Assembly (NCBI GenBank): GCA_019096065.1 | Contig: JAGUCH010000005.1 | Location: forward strand, 1,550,001-1,614,000 | Source of the DNA: Paracyclopina nana | Taxonomy: Eukaryota; Arthropoda; Copepoda; Cyclopoida; Cyclopettidae | Reading direction: 5' to 3' | DNA: 64,000 nt | Shown here: piece by piece, positions 25,701-37,700 of the stretch | Layout: each line of letters starts with the position of its first letter | Numbering within the stretch: position 1 is the stretch's first letter | The notes under the pieces: generated by a model | Told to the model about the DNA's origin: nothing | What the model saw: the letters and a program-made list of their open reading frames with translations, nothing else | Database searches by the model: none | Translations under genes and position numbers: made by a program

Positions 25701-28700
25701 AGCGCTAAATACCCTGTTCCCTTACCAAACTATGTAAAATAAAATGAGTAAAATATCCCAGAGCCAACAGAGAAATAGTCTGCCTTTTCAAATAAATCAA
25801 TTAAGGGCCTGTTCACTTGCATATTATGGCTGTTATTTTGTCAAAATACTGGAGTGAAATACTGAAACACTGAGAATTTTAATGTTGGTGTTGGATGGCT
25901 TTTGATAGGAAAAGGCCAATTCCGAAGTCAAAATCTGAAAAATGATTTTATAAACACCAGATATTTGCAAATATCAGATTATGTCGCACCTAATTTTGTT
26001 AATATTATTGCAGGTGAACAAGGCCTTAGTTTACCGTAGACTTTTGAAAAAAATGTGCAGATCATAAACACTGACTGTGATCTAAATATGAATCTCTGTT
26101 TTCTGTAAATAGAAAATGTCCATACATAGATCAGCTTTGCTAGCGCGTCCACCACTATAATCTAAATATTAACAAAAAATGTCCATTTATAGATCACAAA
26201 GATCAGTGATCTTTACGATCTTTATGATCTTTGTGATCTATATATCAATAGAGCGAAAGTAGACACTTATGTACTAAATCTTTAATTTTTGGTAAGAATA
26301 TTGAAAGTTCACAAATAAACTATTTTTGGCTTTCTTCCTCAAATGACACTTTGAACCTTACAAAAGCCCAAGAATTGCTTGTGGAACAAGTCACTCTGAT
26401 TGCTCAAAATAGCTTGGTGTGTCCATGACATTAAGCGAAACCTTTTTATACATAATGTCGAACATGAGTCTTCTTGATTGTGGCCTTTTCTCGGAGATAT
26501 AAGGCCAGCATTTTTAAGTGGTGCCAAGCTCTTCTGCACCGATCTGTTCTAGTACTATAGGGCCTTGAAGAAACTGATCCAACCTAATTAACTACATTAG
26601 TAGAAGGTAGTTTCTTGCCAACTTTCTTTACAGCGAAACTTTCGTAGTAGCAGCAAAAGTCCTCATAAAAAAAGAGTTGCCAGCAACTCACAAAAAAGAG
26701 GCGCGCAAAGGATCATATTCCCTTCAAACTAGCCACTTTTTCCAATGGGTTTCTTCTTGGGAAGTGAAGTAATAAACGTTTTTCCTGTCTCTCTTGAGAT
26801 GGAGAACAAGGAATGAATTGACAAATCGATAATCGATTGAATCAACCTCCAATAATAATATCTAATAATTCTTCTGAGGAAGGAGACCAACATGTGTAGC
26901 CAAAGTAAAAACTAAATGTGAAATTGGGCATTTTTCATGGTATCCTCCCTGTTTTTTGTGTTGCAGTACTCACTTGACAATGAGGCTGAGAGGCAAAAGT
27001 ACGAGCTGCAAGCGCAGAGAATACAAGAAGAAATGGTCGCAAGGCTTGGCACCCCCAACGAAGGCCTCGAAATTCGAAATGAGAGATTAAATGCACTTAA
27101 ACGAGTGGAAGGCCAAATAAACGAGTTAAAAAGGATGGAGAAACCGAGGTCAGCCAACCTCGAGCAGCTGTACCACGAGGCCATTCCAAGTTTGGCAGAC
27201 AAGACTTTATTGTCACACAGTGGTCCCTCTGCTTTTGGCAATGCCCATCTCCTTTTGCAACAAAGGCCGGTAAGTGGACTTAATTTATGGCCTTTGGAGC
27301 CTTGCTTCTGTCGCATACAACATTCAGGATGGTCCCCCTTTTTTTCTCGCAAACTTAACATATACATAAAGCATGCATTTTTATTGCTAAATATTTTGGT
27401 TTCAAGCCTTCTCGAAAGGCCTTTTTGAAGGCTGTTCTTCCCTGTTTTTCTGGTGTTGGAAGTGCCTTTTCAATCTGTCAAGGAAAATAAAGGATTTCTT
27501 TTGTTCCCTACTCAGCCTTCATCAAGGCACTAAAGTCAAATGTAATTAATTAGATGGATATTTATTATGTTAACAAGAACACAAAGGTTATATTTGTTGG
27601 CCTTTTGAAGTTGGATTAATTTACTGCAATGTTATTAGTGCTACTACTACTTTTGCTCTTTTATGTTGTTGGCCCACTCCATCTGCTGTTACAATACATG
27701 TAGCATATGTGGACACGCAGATTCAATTATTAGTGTTTACAGTGTGAGTCTGTGGATATTTGCTCGTGCATGTTTGATATTCTTCCTCCTCAATAGATAT
27801 TCGTGAGCTTTTACAGGGCAAGAGAAACTATTTTTCTCTCATTTTTCATATGCAGGCCTCTTTGGTGCATTTTAAGGGGCTAAAATTAAAGCTATTAGCA
27901 ACATGTGCATAAGCAATTAGACCTAAGCTCCAAATGGTTTTTTAAGCCCTCCTCTCATCTGGCAGCCTCAATTTTCAGCTCATATTTCCAGTAGGCCCAC
28001 TTGGGATTTACGTTAAGCTTTTGCTGATAAGAGCAGCAGCTCTCTCAACGGATATGTATACCTGATTCTTCACTACTATAATAATGTATTCAATCATCGC
28101 AGCTTTCAAATTCATACCAGAATGCATTCTTGGCGCAAAATGTATGCTTCATAGCATGATATCTTTTCTAGAAATACACAAAAAGCTGCTCCTCTAAGTA
28201 AGTGGTAAAAAAAGCTTTGCTTGTGCTTTTCCTGTCTTATTTTACTTCTGCATCTTTCTTCTTCCCATGAACGAGGTCCTCAATATTTTGGCGCATTTTA
28301 TGGTCTTCCTATACTGTTGTAGGACCCGTTCACCTGCCAGAAAATGCCAAATAGCAAAGCACATAATTTCATCAAAAAAAGTAATGCTATTAAAATCAAA
28401 GGTTATTATTAGCTTGATTCAACACATTAGATGAGCTGGGCCTTGGATTCTATCGGCTTTCTAGTCCATTACCACATGGCTTTCCCCCTAAAGATGCCTT
28501 TATATGTGGTGTGTAATGGAGTCGAGTGTCTGATACAGAGCCAGTAGTCCATAATTAATGAGAAATTGTGGCCAATTACACAAAGGTTTCTGATCCCTCC
28601 TTTTTTTGCATTGCAGGACGAGGCGTGCTCAGTGATCAGTTTCACCTCTTCAGTGCACTCCTTGAACAATGAGTCAAGCTCAAGGGGAGACCTGGACATG

Positions 28701-31700
28701 AAGGTCGACTGTGTGGACTCTCTGGTCGCGCTGCTGGGCTGCACTGACATTGACAAAATGTCCAAAACCTTTCTGGCCATGTCCTCCTCACCTGCCAACT
28801 GTGACCGCATGAGAAGTCACAGGGTGATTCCCCTTTTGGTCCAGATCCTCCATGATGAGGCCAAATATCATCCTCAAGAGATTCGTCGACGAGTGGGCAA
28901 GGCTTTGCATAACATCGTCCATGCTCATCCTGAGCATAAACAGTGCAAAAGAGAGGCCAAAGTGCTGAGGCTGCTCGAGGTCCTCAGAATGTATGCGGAC
29001 TTCCTGAGGGACCTCAAATCAGCTGGAGGGGATGTGAAATGTGGGTGTGGCCCGCTCAGAGTGGGCGTGGTCCATGGCGATGAAAATGTCTTGGTTTGTG
29101 GTAAGTCTAATCGAAAATGGCGTCATGTAGATGCAAAGTGATGCCTTGTTCATGTATTAAGAATGCCTTAAGGTATGGAAAAAATTGTCTAAAGGAGAAG
29201 TGAATCTGTTGTTGACTGCCACTCTACGAGTTCAGCTTGGGGCCGAGCAGCGTTTTTAATGGCAATTTATGCTATTCTGTTTCATGGTTGTCGGCATTTT
29301 TCTAAACAAATTAGCTTTCTTCACGTTTCTTTGGTAAAAGATGAAATTTAACTATTGATTTTTCTCAAAATGACTAAAATGTGGAGCGCTTAATAACCAA
29401 CAGTAGATTTGTTTACTTTCAAGTTGGCTTAAAGTCGATCTGATTTTTTTTATCAGCTAACGCACTTGTCACAAGACAATTTTTCTCCTCTCCTCTTGGT
29501 GTTTTTCATGCATTTTCCTGAGGAGTTTGGGGCGTACATGAACAGGACATGAGTGTTTCATTTTTTAAGGATCAGACTGAATAATTTTTTCACTTTTTAA
29601 TTTTATCTTTACAGACATTCCTCTGAGGCCAAACGACTCCCCTGGATCTCATCATCGAAGAGGAGGCCACCAGAGTGAACAGCAACAACAATGGGAACGT
29701 TTGGCCCTCCCCTGTGCCCATTTTGTCAACTATAATTCAGATGAAATGCTCTCTGGTGAACCGGATCAACCCGTCATGATGGTGATGAACATTGAAGAAA
29801 CCATGGCCATTTTAACGAGATGCTCGTTCGACGAAACTCACAGGCAGCCCATTTTCAATTTGGGTGGAATTCCTGCCTTGGCGGAACTCATCCAGATTGA
29901 ACGTGAAGTCCATGGTGGGGACAGTTCATCTGCTGCAGCTGCAACAACAAGGTCACACTGTACTGAAGTTCGAAGGTTTGCTGTGGTGGCTTTGACCAAT
30001 TTAACTTTTGGCAACGCCAGCATTAAGAGCTATTTGTGCTCTTTTAACAACTTTGTGCCCATCATGGTCGCCCAGATGGCCTCGAGTGACTCAGACAGCC
30101 TCCTAAAGGCCACAGCTCACCTGTTCAGAAACTTGGCCTGGAAGGCTGACAAGGCGAGTAAGCAAACCTTGTCCGAGTCCAACGTGGTCAAAGTGCTATT
30201 CAAGGCTGCCATAGAAGTTGCCAGGTCATCTGGTGTCCTCCATAATGAGGCTGCTGCTTCTGCCTCTTCAGCCTCAAAAGAAGAGTCCACTTTAAAGGTC
30301 ATTTTGTCAGCTTTGTGGAACCTCTCGGCTCATTGCAGGAAAAATAAGGTACATTTTTTTCTCATGGCCTGGCCTTTGTGACAAAATCAGTATACTAGTA
30401 GCACAAAAGTAGAGTAACTGCAGCCAAAAGAGACTGATAGTTAAGTGAAAGTGTCCAAAGAAAAAGTCCATTCATTTCTCTTTTGTTATTGTCCTCCTTG
30501 AGAACCTTTCTGCAACTTTTTCTCGGGGAGGAGAAAGCCTTTTTAAAAACACTAAATAGTTTATGAAAAATGCTTTCAGAAGCAAAGATTAAAGGTTTCA
30601 GTTCTTCTTAAAATAATGGGGGATTTTTTTGCCATTTCCCCCCATATATGTGACCTGATATTCTATTTTCTTGTCTAGGCTGACATTTGCTCCATGAATG
30701 GAGCTTTGGCCTTTCTTGTCGCACTCCTGGATCACAAAGCTACATCCATTGTGGAGAATGGAGGTGGAATACTGAGAAACATTTCCAGCTTTATTGCTAC
30801 TGCTCCTGAGGGACAGACTTACAGGTAAACAACCAACTTCTCCCGCGCTATACGGATCGTTAATCCTTAAAGAGAAAAGAAAATTGAAGGCCATCTCTTT
30901 TGAGATAGCGCTTTAGGTTTAGCAGCGCTACCAGATACACAATAACAATTTCTTTTTAATTCAAGGGCTGTTTTGAGGCAGCATTCGTGCCTCGAGATCC
31001 TGTTGAGGCAGCTGAAATCTCCAAGCCTGACCATTGTGTCCAATGCTTGTGGAACCCTGTGGAACTTGTCCGCCAGATGTCCTCAAGATCAGCAAACTTT
31101 GTGGGATCTTGGTGCTGTTCCAATGTTGCATAGCTTGACCAACTCCAAGCATAAAACCATCTCCACTTGTTCTTTGGCAGCCTTGAAGAACCTCTATGCT
31201 GCAAGGCCATCTGGCATGCTGGCCATGGTCTCCAAAGGAGCCTCGTCTGGAATGCCTTCACTGCATGCCAGAAAACGAAGAAATATGGTCAGAGAAATGA
31301 GCGATCAGGTAATAGACCTTCGGAACACACTCAAGAGCTAGCAATTAATTATTGGCTTCCTTACAGCTTTTGGATGGTCCTTCCAAGCCAGTGGATGAAT
31401 CTGACAATAGTGACGAAGCCTCTGAAGAAGATGAAAGCCACAATTTTCCCAATTTGGCTGAAGGTCGATTCAAAGGGAACTTTACCAACTTTATCAAGGA
31501 GCAGCAGCCTCAGCAACCACAAATCAACAATTTTGTGACAGATGAGGCCTCATCAGCCTCCAATGTGCATCAGCTAATGTCTCCATCTAGGTAATCAAAT
31601 CAAGAGCAGACACTGGCCCAGCAATAAGAGCATTTTGTTTAACTTTAAGGTGTTTATTTGAATCAAATCAAGCTTTGTTTATTTCATTTCAGGCTAGTTG

Positions 31701-34700
31701 CTGATTTCCCTCACCAAAACATGGAAGAATTCATAGATGAGCCTCCCACTGATTATAGCCTCCAATATCAAGAATCTGAGGACGCTGAGGTCAATGACTC
31801 AAACAACCTCGACGAGGCTGTCAAAACTTACTACACAGAGGGCACGCCCTTCGACACGCCCCTCCTCTCCCATGCCCAATCTGTCACAGATTTGAGGCCA
31901 GTGGAGGTCGAGCCTGAGGTCGAGGCTAATAAAAGTGGTATCGAGACTCCAGCCTCTGAGGTTGACGACCGGCCTCAAGTTTATGCAACTGAAGGAACTC
32001 CAGGTAGACCTTAATTCATAATGGACTTGCTGTTATAGTCCGTTCTCATTTGGATACCGCCTTCAAGTTAATAGTGCTGCCAGATTGGCTTTTACTCATT
32101 GACAACTCGTCTTTTTAGGCTGTTTCTCAAGAGCTGAATCTCCTTCTGAAGAAGAAGAAGAAGAAGAGGAAGAGAAGGGTCAACTCGAGGCTGCAGAAGG
32201 GCCTTCAGAAAAGGCCATAACTAAGCAGAAAACTGTGAGCTTTTTGCCAGAGCAAACTCCTCTGATGTTCAGCCCTTCTTCAAGCTTTGAAAGCTTAACC
32301 AGTTTTGTGCAGCAGCCAATCAGGAGTGGATATAGCAGCTGCGATTTTAGCCGAGCAACGAGCGGCCGTGTTTCGCCCTCTGACTTGCCTGACTCACCCT
32401 GCCAGAGCCGGCCTTTCTCGCCCAAGAGAAAGCAGCTGCTGCAGAAAGGCTTTCTAGTAAAGGCCACCACCTCCACCGCCACAGCTGGACTTCAAAAGGA
32501 AGAAGAAAAGCAGGACGAAGTTGAAGAAGAGTTTGAAGTCAAGACTTATGATGTAGAAGGCACTCCAGCTGTTGTTAGTGAGAGCGAAGCAACCTTCAGT
32601 GATGAAGAAGAGCACAGCAAGGTAAATGATTTGCTATTTGAGTGACTCACTCTCAACTGAGGCTGATGGTTTTAGCTATTGATTCACTCTCTTACTTTTA
32701 AGGGTCAAGGTTAATTGATTCACTGGAACAATTATGCATTGATTAACACACTTTCTAAAGCTTACAGTTAACTTTGCTTTTGCAGGAAGCCACTCAGCAA
32801 TTCACGCAGAACTCTGGATCTTCAGCAAGTGAAGATACCCAAGAAGCCTTGCAACCTCAGCTCCATGATGATGAAGAGGATGACAGTGATGATGCAGATG
32901 CTGATGCACTACTAGAAAATCTACAAAATTTGGCAAAATCAAGCAGGTATAATATTAATGAAAAAATAGCTCAAGGAAATGCCAACATATTAATAAATTA
33001 ACTTTTTTCAATTCAGGCAAACTGAGTCAAGCATGAACAGGAGAACAAGGATTCCCATCAAAGCCTCTGGTGGCTTGCCTTCAACCTCTAGGGCTTTGGT
33101 GTTTCCGAGCTCTTCCATGTCTTCCACCAATGGAGATGTGGATGAAGTGCAGAAATATTGCACTGAAGGCACTCCAAGTTGGATGTCCAAGTCCAACTCT
33201 CATACGAACTTGTCAGTTCTGACCATAGATGATCTCAAGGAACCTGATTCAGACTCGTCTGACCAAGATGCTGAAGATTTACTCCAAGGTTGCATCAAGC
33301 AAGCTTGGCCGGCTAAAAATACTCATTCTGCCCCCAAGGTAACTTTAGTTAAAAAAAGATCAGTGTATTCCCTTGGGTTCTCTTTTGAGTACCGCTCCTC
33401 ATTCAAAGGTGTTACCAGATATGTTCTTTTGCAGTCAAGACAAAACTCCACTTTGGGGCAACGAATCGGAGGGGAAGGAATTCCAACCACTCAAGCTAAT
33501 AGAAGTGGAATTGCTACAATTCCATGTCCTACCCCAGCAGCCTCAACTCCACACAGACATGGAAAAGGCATTGCTTGCTCCACAACTACTGTTCACTCTG
33601 GAGCCACTTCCAAGCCAAGGTAAGCAGGAGATCATATTCGCCTCAAAATACGTTTTTCTTCAAATTTTTTTGCCTCAAAAGCTGCATTCCTGGAAGACAG
33701 TTGGCTTTTGTCAGGCCATTTCAAAGGTAATTGCTCATTTCGCCAAATATTGAGAACTTTCCCATTTGGCTACGTGTTTAACATGACCCACCGAGCAAAA
33801 TTGCTCTCCCCCATTCCACAAAAAATGCATTATTTACCTAATTACTAAAAGACATTAAAAGACTATTCTATATAATTAATTTATTTGGCTAATCTAATTT
33901 TTGATTTTTTCCTTAAATATATTTTTTGTCGAATCAGAGGAAGCTAGTGAAAGCTCTTTTTTAAAGCATTTTCGTGTCTTTCTTTCAGGTCTTCCACGAC
34001 GACGACGACGGCGTCAAGCTCAAGCAAAATTCCCCCTCAGCCTCCCAAAAGAATTGGTTCGACTCTTAGCAATCACCATGATGAAGTGAGGATTTATGAG
34101 GTGGAAGATACTCCAGTGGATCTTTCTGTGAACACTTCTCTCTCTGATCTCACTGTCGATGAGGAATCCAATGGAAGATTAAGCGTGGATTCCAATGACG
34201 GGTTAATCCAACTACGCAAGCAAGAACAAAGGTATGCTTTTACAAAGTGCTATTATGGCCTAGCTCTGAGTTGTAGTTGGGGAGGTAATTAGCACAGAAA
34301 TAAAAGGGTGAAAGCTGAACACATGTGCACATGTCTTTGTTTTCTCTTTTCAGTGCTGCTGAAGCTGCTGTTGCAAGTGGAGCATCTAATGGACACTCAG
34401 GTAACTTTCATAGTATGGGAAACATGTGAAAATTGTTCTTATTCAGCCTCATAAATTCCAGATCATCACCCAGTGAGCAGAGTGGGATCTGAGTCATATC
34501 ATTTGCCTCGGCCACAAGTCTCTGGCAAGTCGGAGTCATCATCTTCAAGCTTGAACAAGGAAGACACCAGCAGTGATGATGAGGACGATCAGGACCTTCT
34601 TGCCAAGTGCATCAGCTCAGCTATGCCCAAGTCCAAGTCCGAGCCTTTGGATATTAAAAAGAGATACTTGAAGCCCAGGTCAAAGTCAAAAAGCCCTAGA

Positions 34701-37700
34701 AACTCCAGGATTATTCCAGGTGTCAAGATAGCCGAGCTGAAACTCATCAAGACACCTACAATGACCATTGACAGGGATGAAGGTGATTCGAAAGAGCTTG
34801 AAGAGAAAGCTACAGAACAGGCTGATATTATTGAAGCTCCCAAGTCTGCTGAAGCTAATTTTCCTAAGAAGGTTGAGGAGAAAGCTCCCAAGCCCATCAA
34901 TGCTTCAACTGATGAATCAAGCATGACAAGTTCCATTTGTTCAACTTTGGATCACATACAACCACCTTCGATGATGAACAGTTTGATCTCAATGAGTGAA
35001 AAGCCTTCGCTGCCCAATAGTCCACGAGTATCATCAAAGTTTGAATGTCGACATAGCTTGAGTGCCAAGAAAGGCCAAAAAGTGCCAGAAATGGTTCGAA
35101 GAGCGCTCAACATCAGCGAAGATTTCAGCAGCAGTAGCATCTCAAGTTGTCAATCCAATCTTGAAAATATCAAGCAACCCAGTGAAATGGATAGCTCATT
35201 CATGAGCATTGCCAGCATTTCATCTGAAATTGCAGATTCCGAAAATAAACGAAATCTCAACTTGGATGATGAGGAAGATAAAACTGCTTTGGAAGATATT
35301 GCTCCACCCACGCTTATGGAAGACGTCTCTGGTGCCGATGTCACTCTGATTGCCGATAACACCTACACCATAGATGATGGCAATGGAAAGCCAACTCCTG
35401 ATAGTCCTCGAGCAGCTCAGAAAGCCAACTTGCATAAAGGTTTGAGTGCCAAGAAAGGCCAAAAAGTGCCAGAAATGGTTCGAAGAGCTCTGAACATCAG
35501 CAAAGATCTCAATGGCAGTCACGCCTCTAGTTGTCATTCCAATCTTGAAAATACCAAGCAATCTTGTGAGATGGATGATTCAATCTCTGGCATTGCCAGC
35601 ATTTCATCTGAAATTGCTGATTCCCCTCTGAAGAAAAATCTCGTTCATGATGACGATGACGATAAAACTGTATTAGATGATGTTGTTCCACCAACTCTTA
35701 TGGAAGAGGTGTCTGGAGCTGACAAGACTCTAGTTCCCTCAAATACATATACCATTGAAGAAGTTGGTGATCAATCTACCTATCATGATATAACCGATGT
35801 CTTTGATGAAACCTTAACTCTGGGCTCTGACAACATTGCTGATGATGTCATTGATGCTCCAGACCTTCCCAGGGACTCCTCAAGAGAATCAACTCCAAAG
35901 ACAAAGCGAAGAAACATGAATCCATCTACATCATCATTGGTAGAAAGAGAGCAGGAGATGTTCAGGCTTCGCAACTACAAGGCATCAGTGCCTAACCTTG
36001 ATGATCTCAATGACAACTCTATGACTTCTGGATACAAAAGTGGCGAAAGTCCCAGGAGTTCCAGGCAGCGAAGGTTGGAGGATGCTGAGAGGTTCAAGAC
36101 TCACACCATCACCAAGAGTGATTTGAGTGATTCTTCTTCTGGTGCAAACACTCCAGAGCGTAAAGTCAATTCCAAAGGAGTGGCAAGGTTGATAGCTAGG
36201 CAGAAGGCTGCCAAGCTGGCCAAATCAGATGACTCCGAAGACTCGTCCACCAATTCCAGCCCCAGAAGAAGCATCAAGCAAAAAAGAGAAGAAGAAGCTG
36301 AGAGGTTCAAGACTCAGACAATTGCTCCAGCCAACATCATCGAACAAGAGGCCAAAGCTGTTGTTGAAGCCATTGCGGAAAGCAAAACTTCAGCCAGGTC
36401 CAGGTCAGCTTCTGCTGATGGTCTTCTAGACTCTAGGATCCTGGATGACAATGAGCTCATCAATGAGGAACATTTGCATACCAAGGTGAAGCCAACTGGA
36501 CCCAGGATTTGCAAACCAGATGAACAAGCTCCAGTTGTGGATGACAGTGGTGCCGCGACCAGGGCCATTCGAGGACGTAGGAAAAATCTGTATCCATCAC
36601 CGGTGCAAAGGACCACCATTCCACCTAATATTCCACCTAAACCTCAAATAGCTCCCAAGCCAAGAAACATTGTCAGTGCTCCAGCATTGTTGAACAAGCC
36701 TAAGATTCCTGGATCCCCAAGAGGTACTAGATCCACCCAACTTAGACAAGCTAGCAAAACAAGGCTGAGCTCACCTCCTCCAAAAGTGGCCATTCCAAGA
36801 CCCAATGCTGCTCTCAGAGCTCCTTTGGCTTCTCCAGGATGCAGCTCCATAAGCAGTGGTTCCAGCTCCAGTTCTTCCAAGTTGGTGAGGCAAGGCACTT
36901 TTACCAAGGATGAGCCATCCTTGTCGAGCACAGTTTTAGTTGACATTGATGTGGGCGACAAGAAGCCACCAGCAGTGAAGAAGACAAGTTCTCCAGGATT
37001 GGTGACACAAACCCGAACGTCAGCTTTAAGGGAACATTCCAGATCCAGGCAAGGATCTGGGTCAAGTACTACCAGCAGTACGCGAAGCATTCCAAGGCCA
37101 GTGATGAAGCCTTCTAACTCCAACCAGAGCTTGAACAGAAGGACTCCAACCAATGTTGACATTGTGAGAAATCCCTCTCCCAAAGATGTCTCTGACACTT
37201 GTTCTGAGTCAGCTGCCACTTCCAAGAAAAGCAGTGGCAAAAAGGAAGTCACTTCCAAGATTGCCAGCCTATGGAAGAAGGTTGAGGATTCGAAGAAGAA
37301 ACCAGGACAAGTGGACAAGTCCAAGGACAAGAAAGTCTGGATCAGCAAGGGCAGAATTATTCCTCAAAATGAGATGGCCTTTTTGAGGCAAGATGAAGCA
37401 CAGAAGAAGATCATCAGCGATTTTCAAAAGGCCAAAGCTGATTCGAGTTTGAACAATGAGCAGGATCCAGTGCAACTCAAGACGAGATCGAAATCCAGGC
37501 TGAGCCTTAAGCTGTCCAAGTTCACGAGGACATCTTCAAGCAATCCAATAAAGAAAGAGAACTCTTTCACCTACACATCCCACGCTCCTCCAGGATCAAG
37601 GACAATGACAAGTACTTCAGTGCCATCTACGCCCAATGTGGAGGATTTCGTCAATGGAAACAAGCAGGACAATGGTGAAAATCATGAAAACAAGAGGATC

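Larger units (their letters stand above)
11825..26966. other. 15.1 kb APC intron
   Basis: The intron joins the coiled-coil exons to the rest of APC. Besides the separately listed MITEs, direct repeat, weak open frame and alternative first exon, I find only AT-rich sequence with runs of T and A. Stretches 11825-17170, 17400-20940 and 21720-23250 hold no supported gene or clear repeat. Its size against the many introns under 250 bp elsewhere in the gene suits an internal promoter. Confidence 0.6.

Noticed and set aside
26912..27367. Minus-strand frame of 151 codons over an APC exon
   Set aside because: It is the complement of the coiled-coil exon 26967-27269 and runs into intron sequence.
36644..37348. 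Long minus-strand open frame of 234 codons
   Set aside because: Antisense shadow of the Ser/Lys-rich APC last exon; no independent splice or start evidence.
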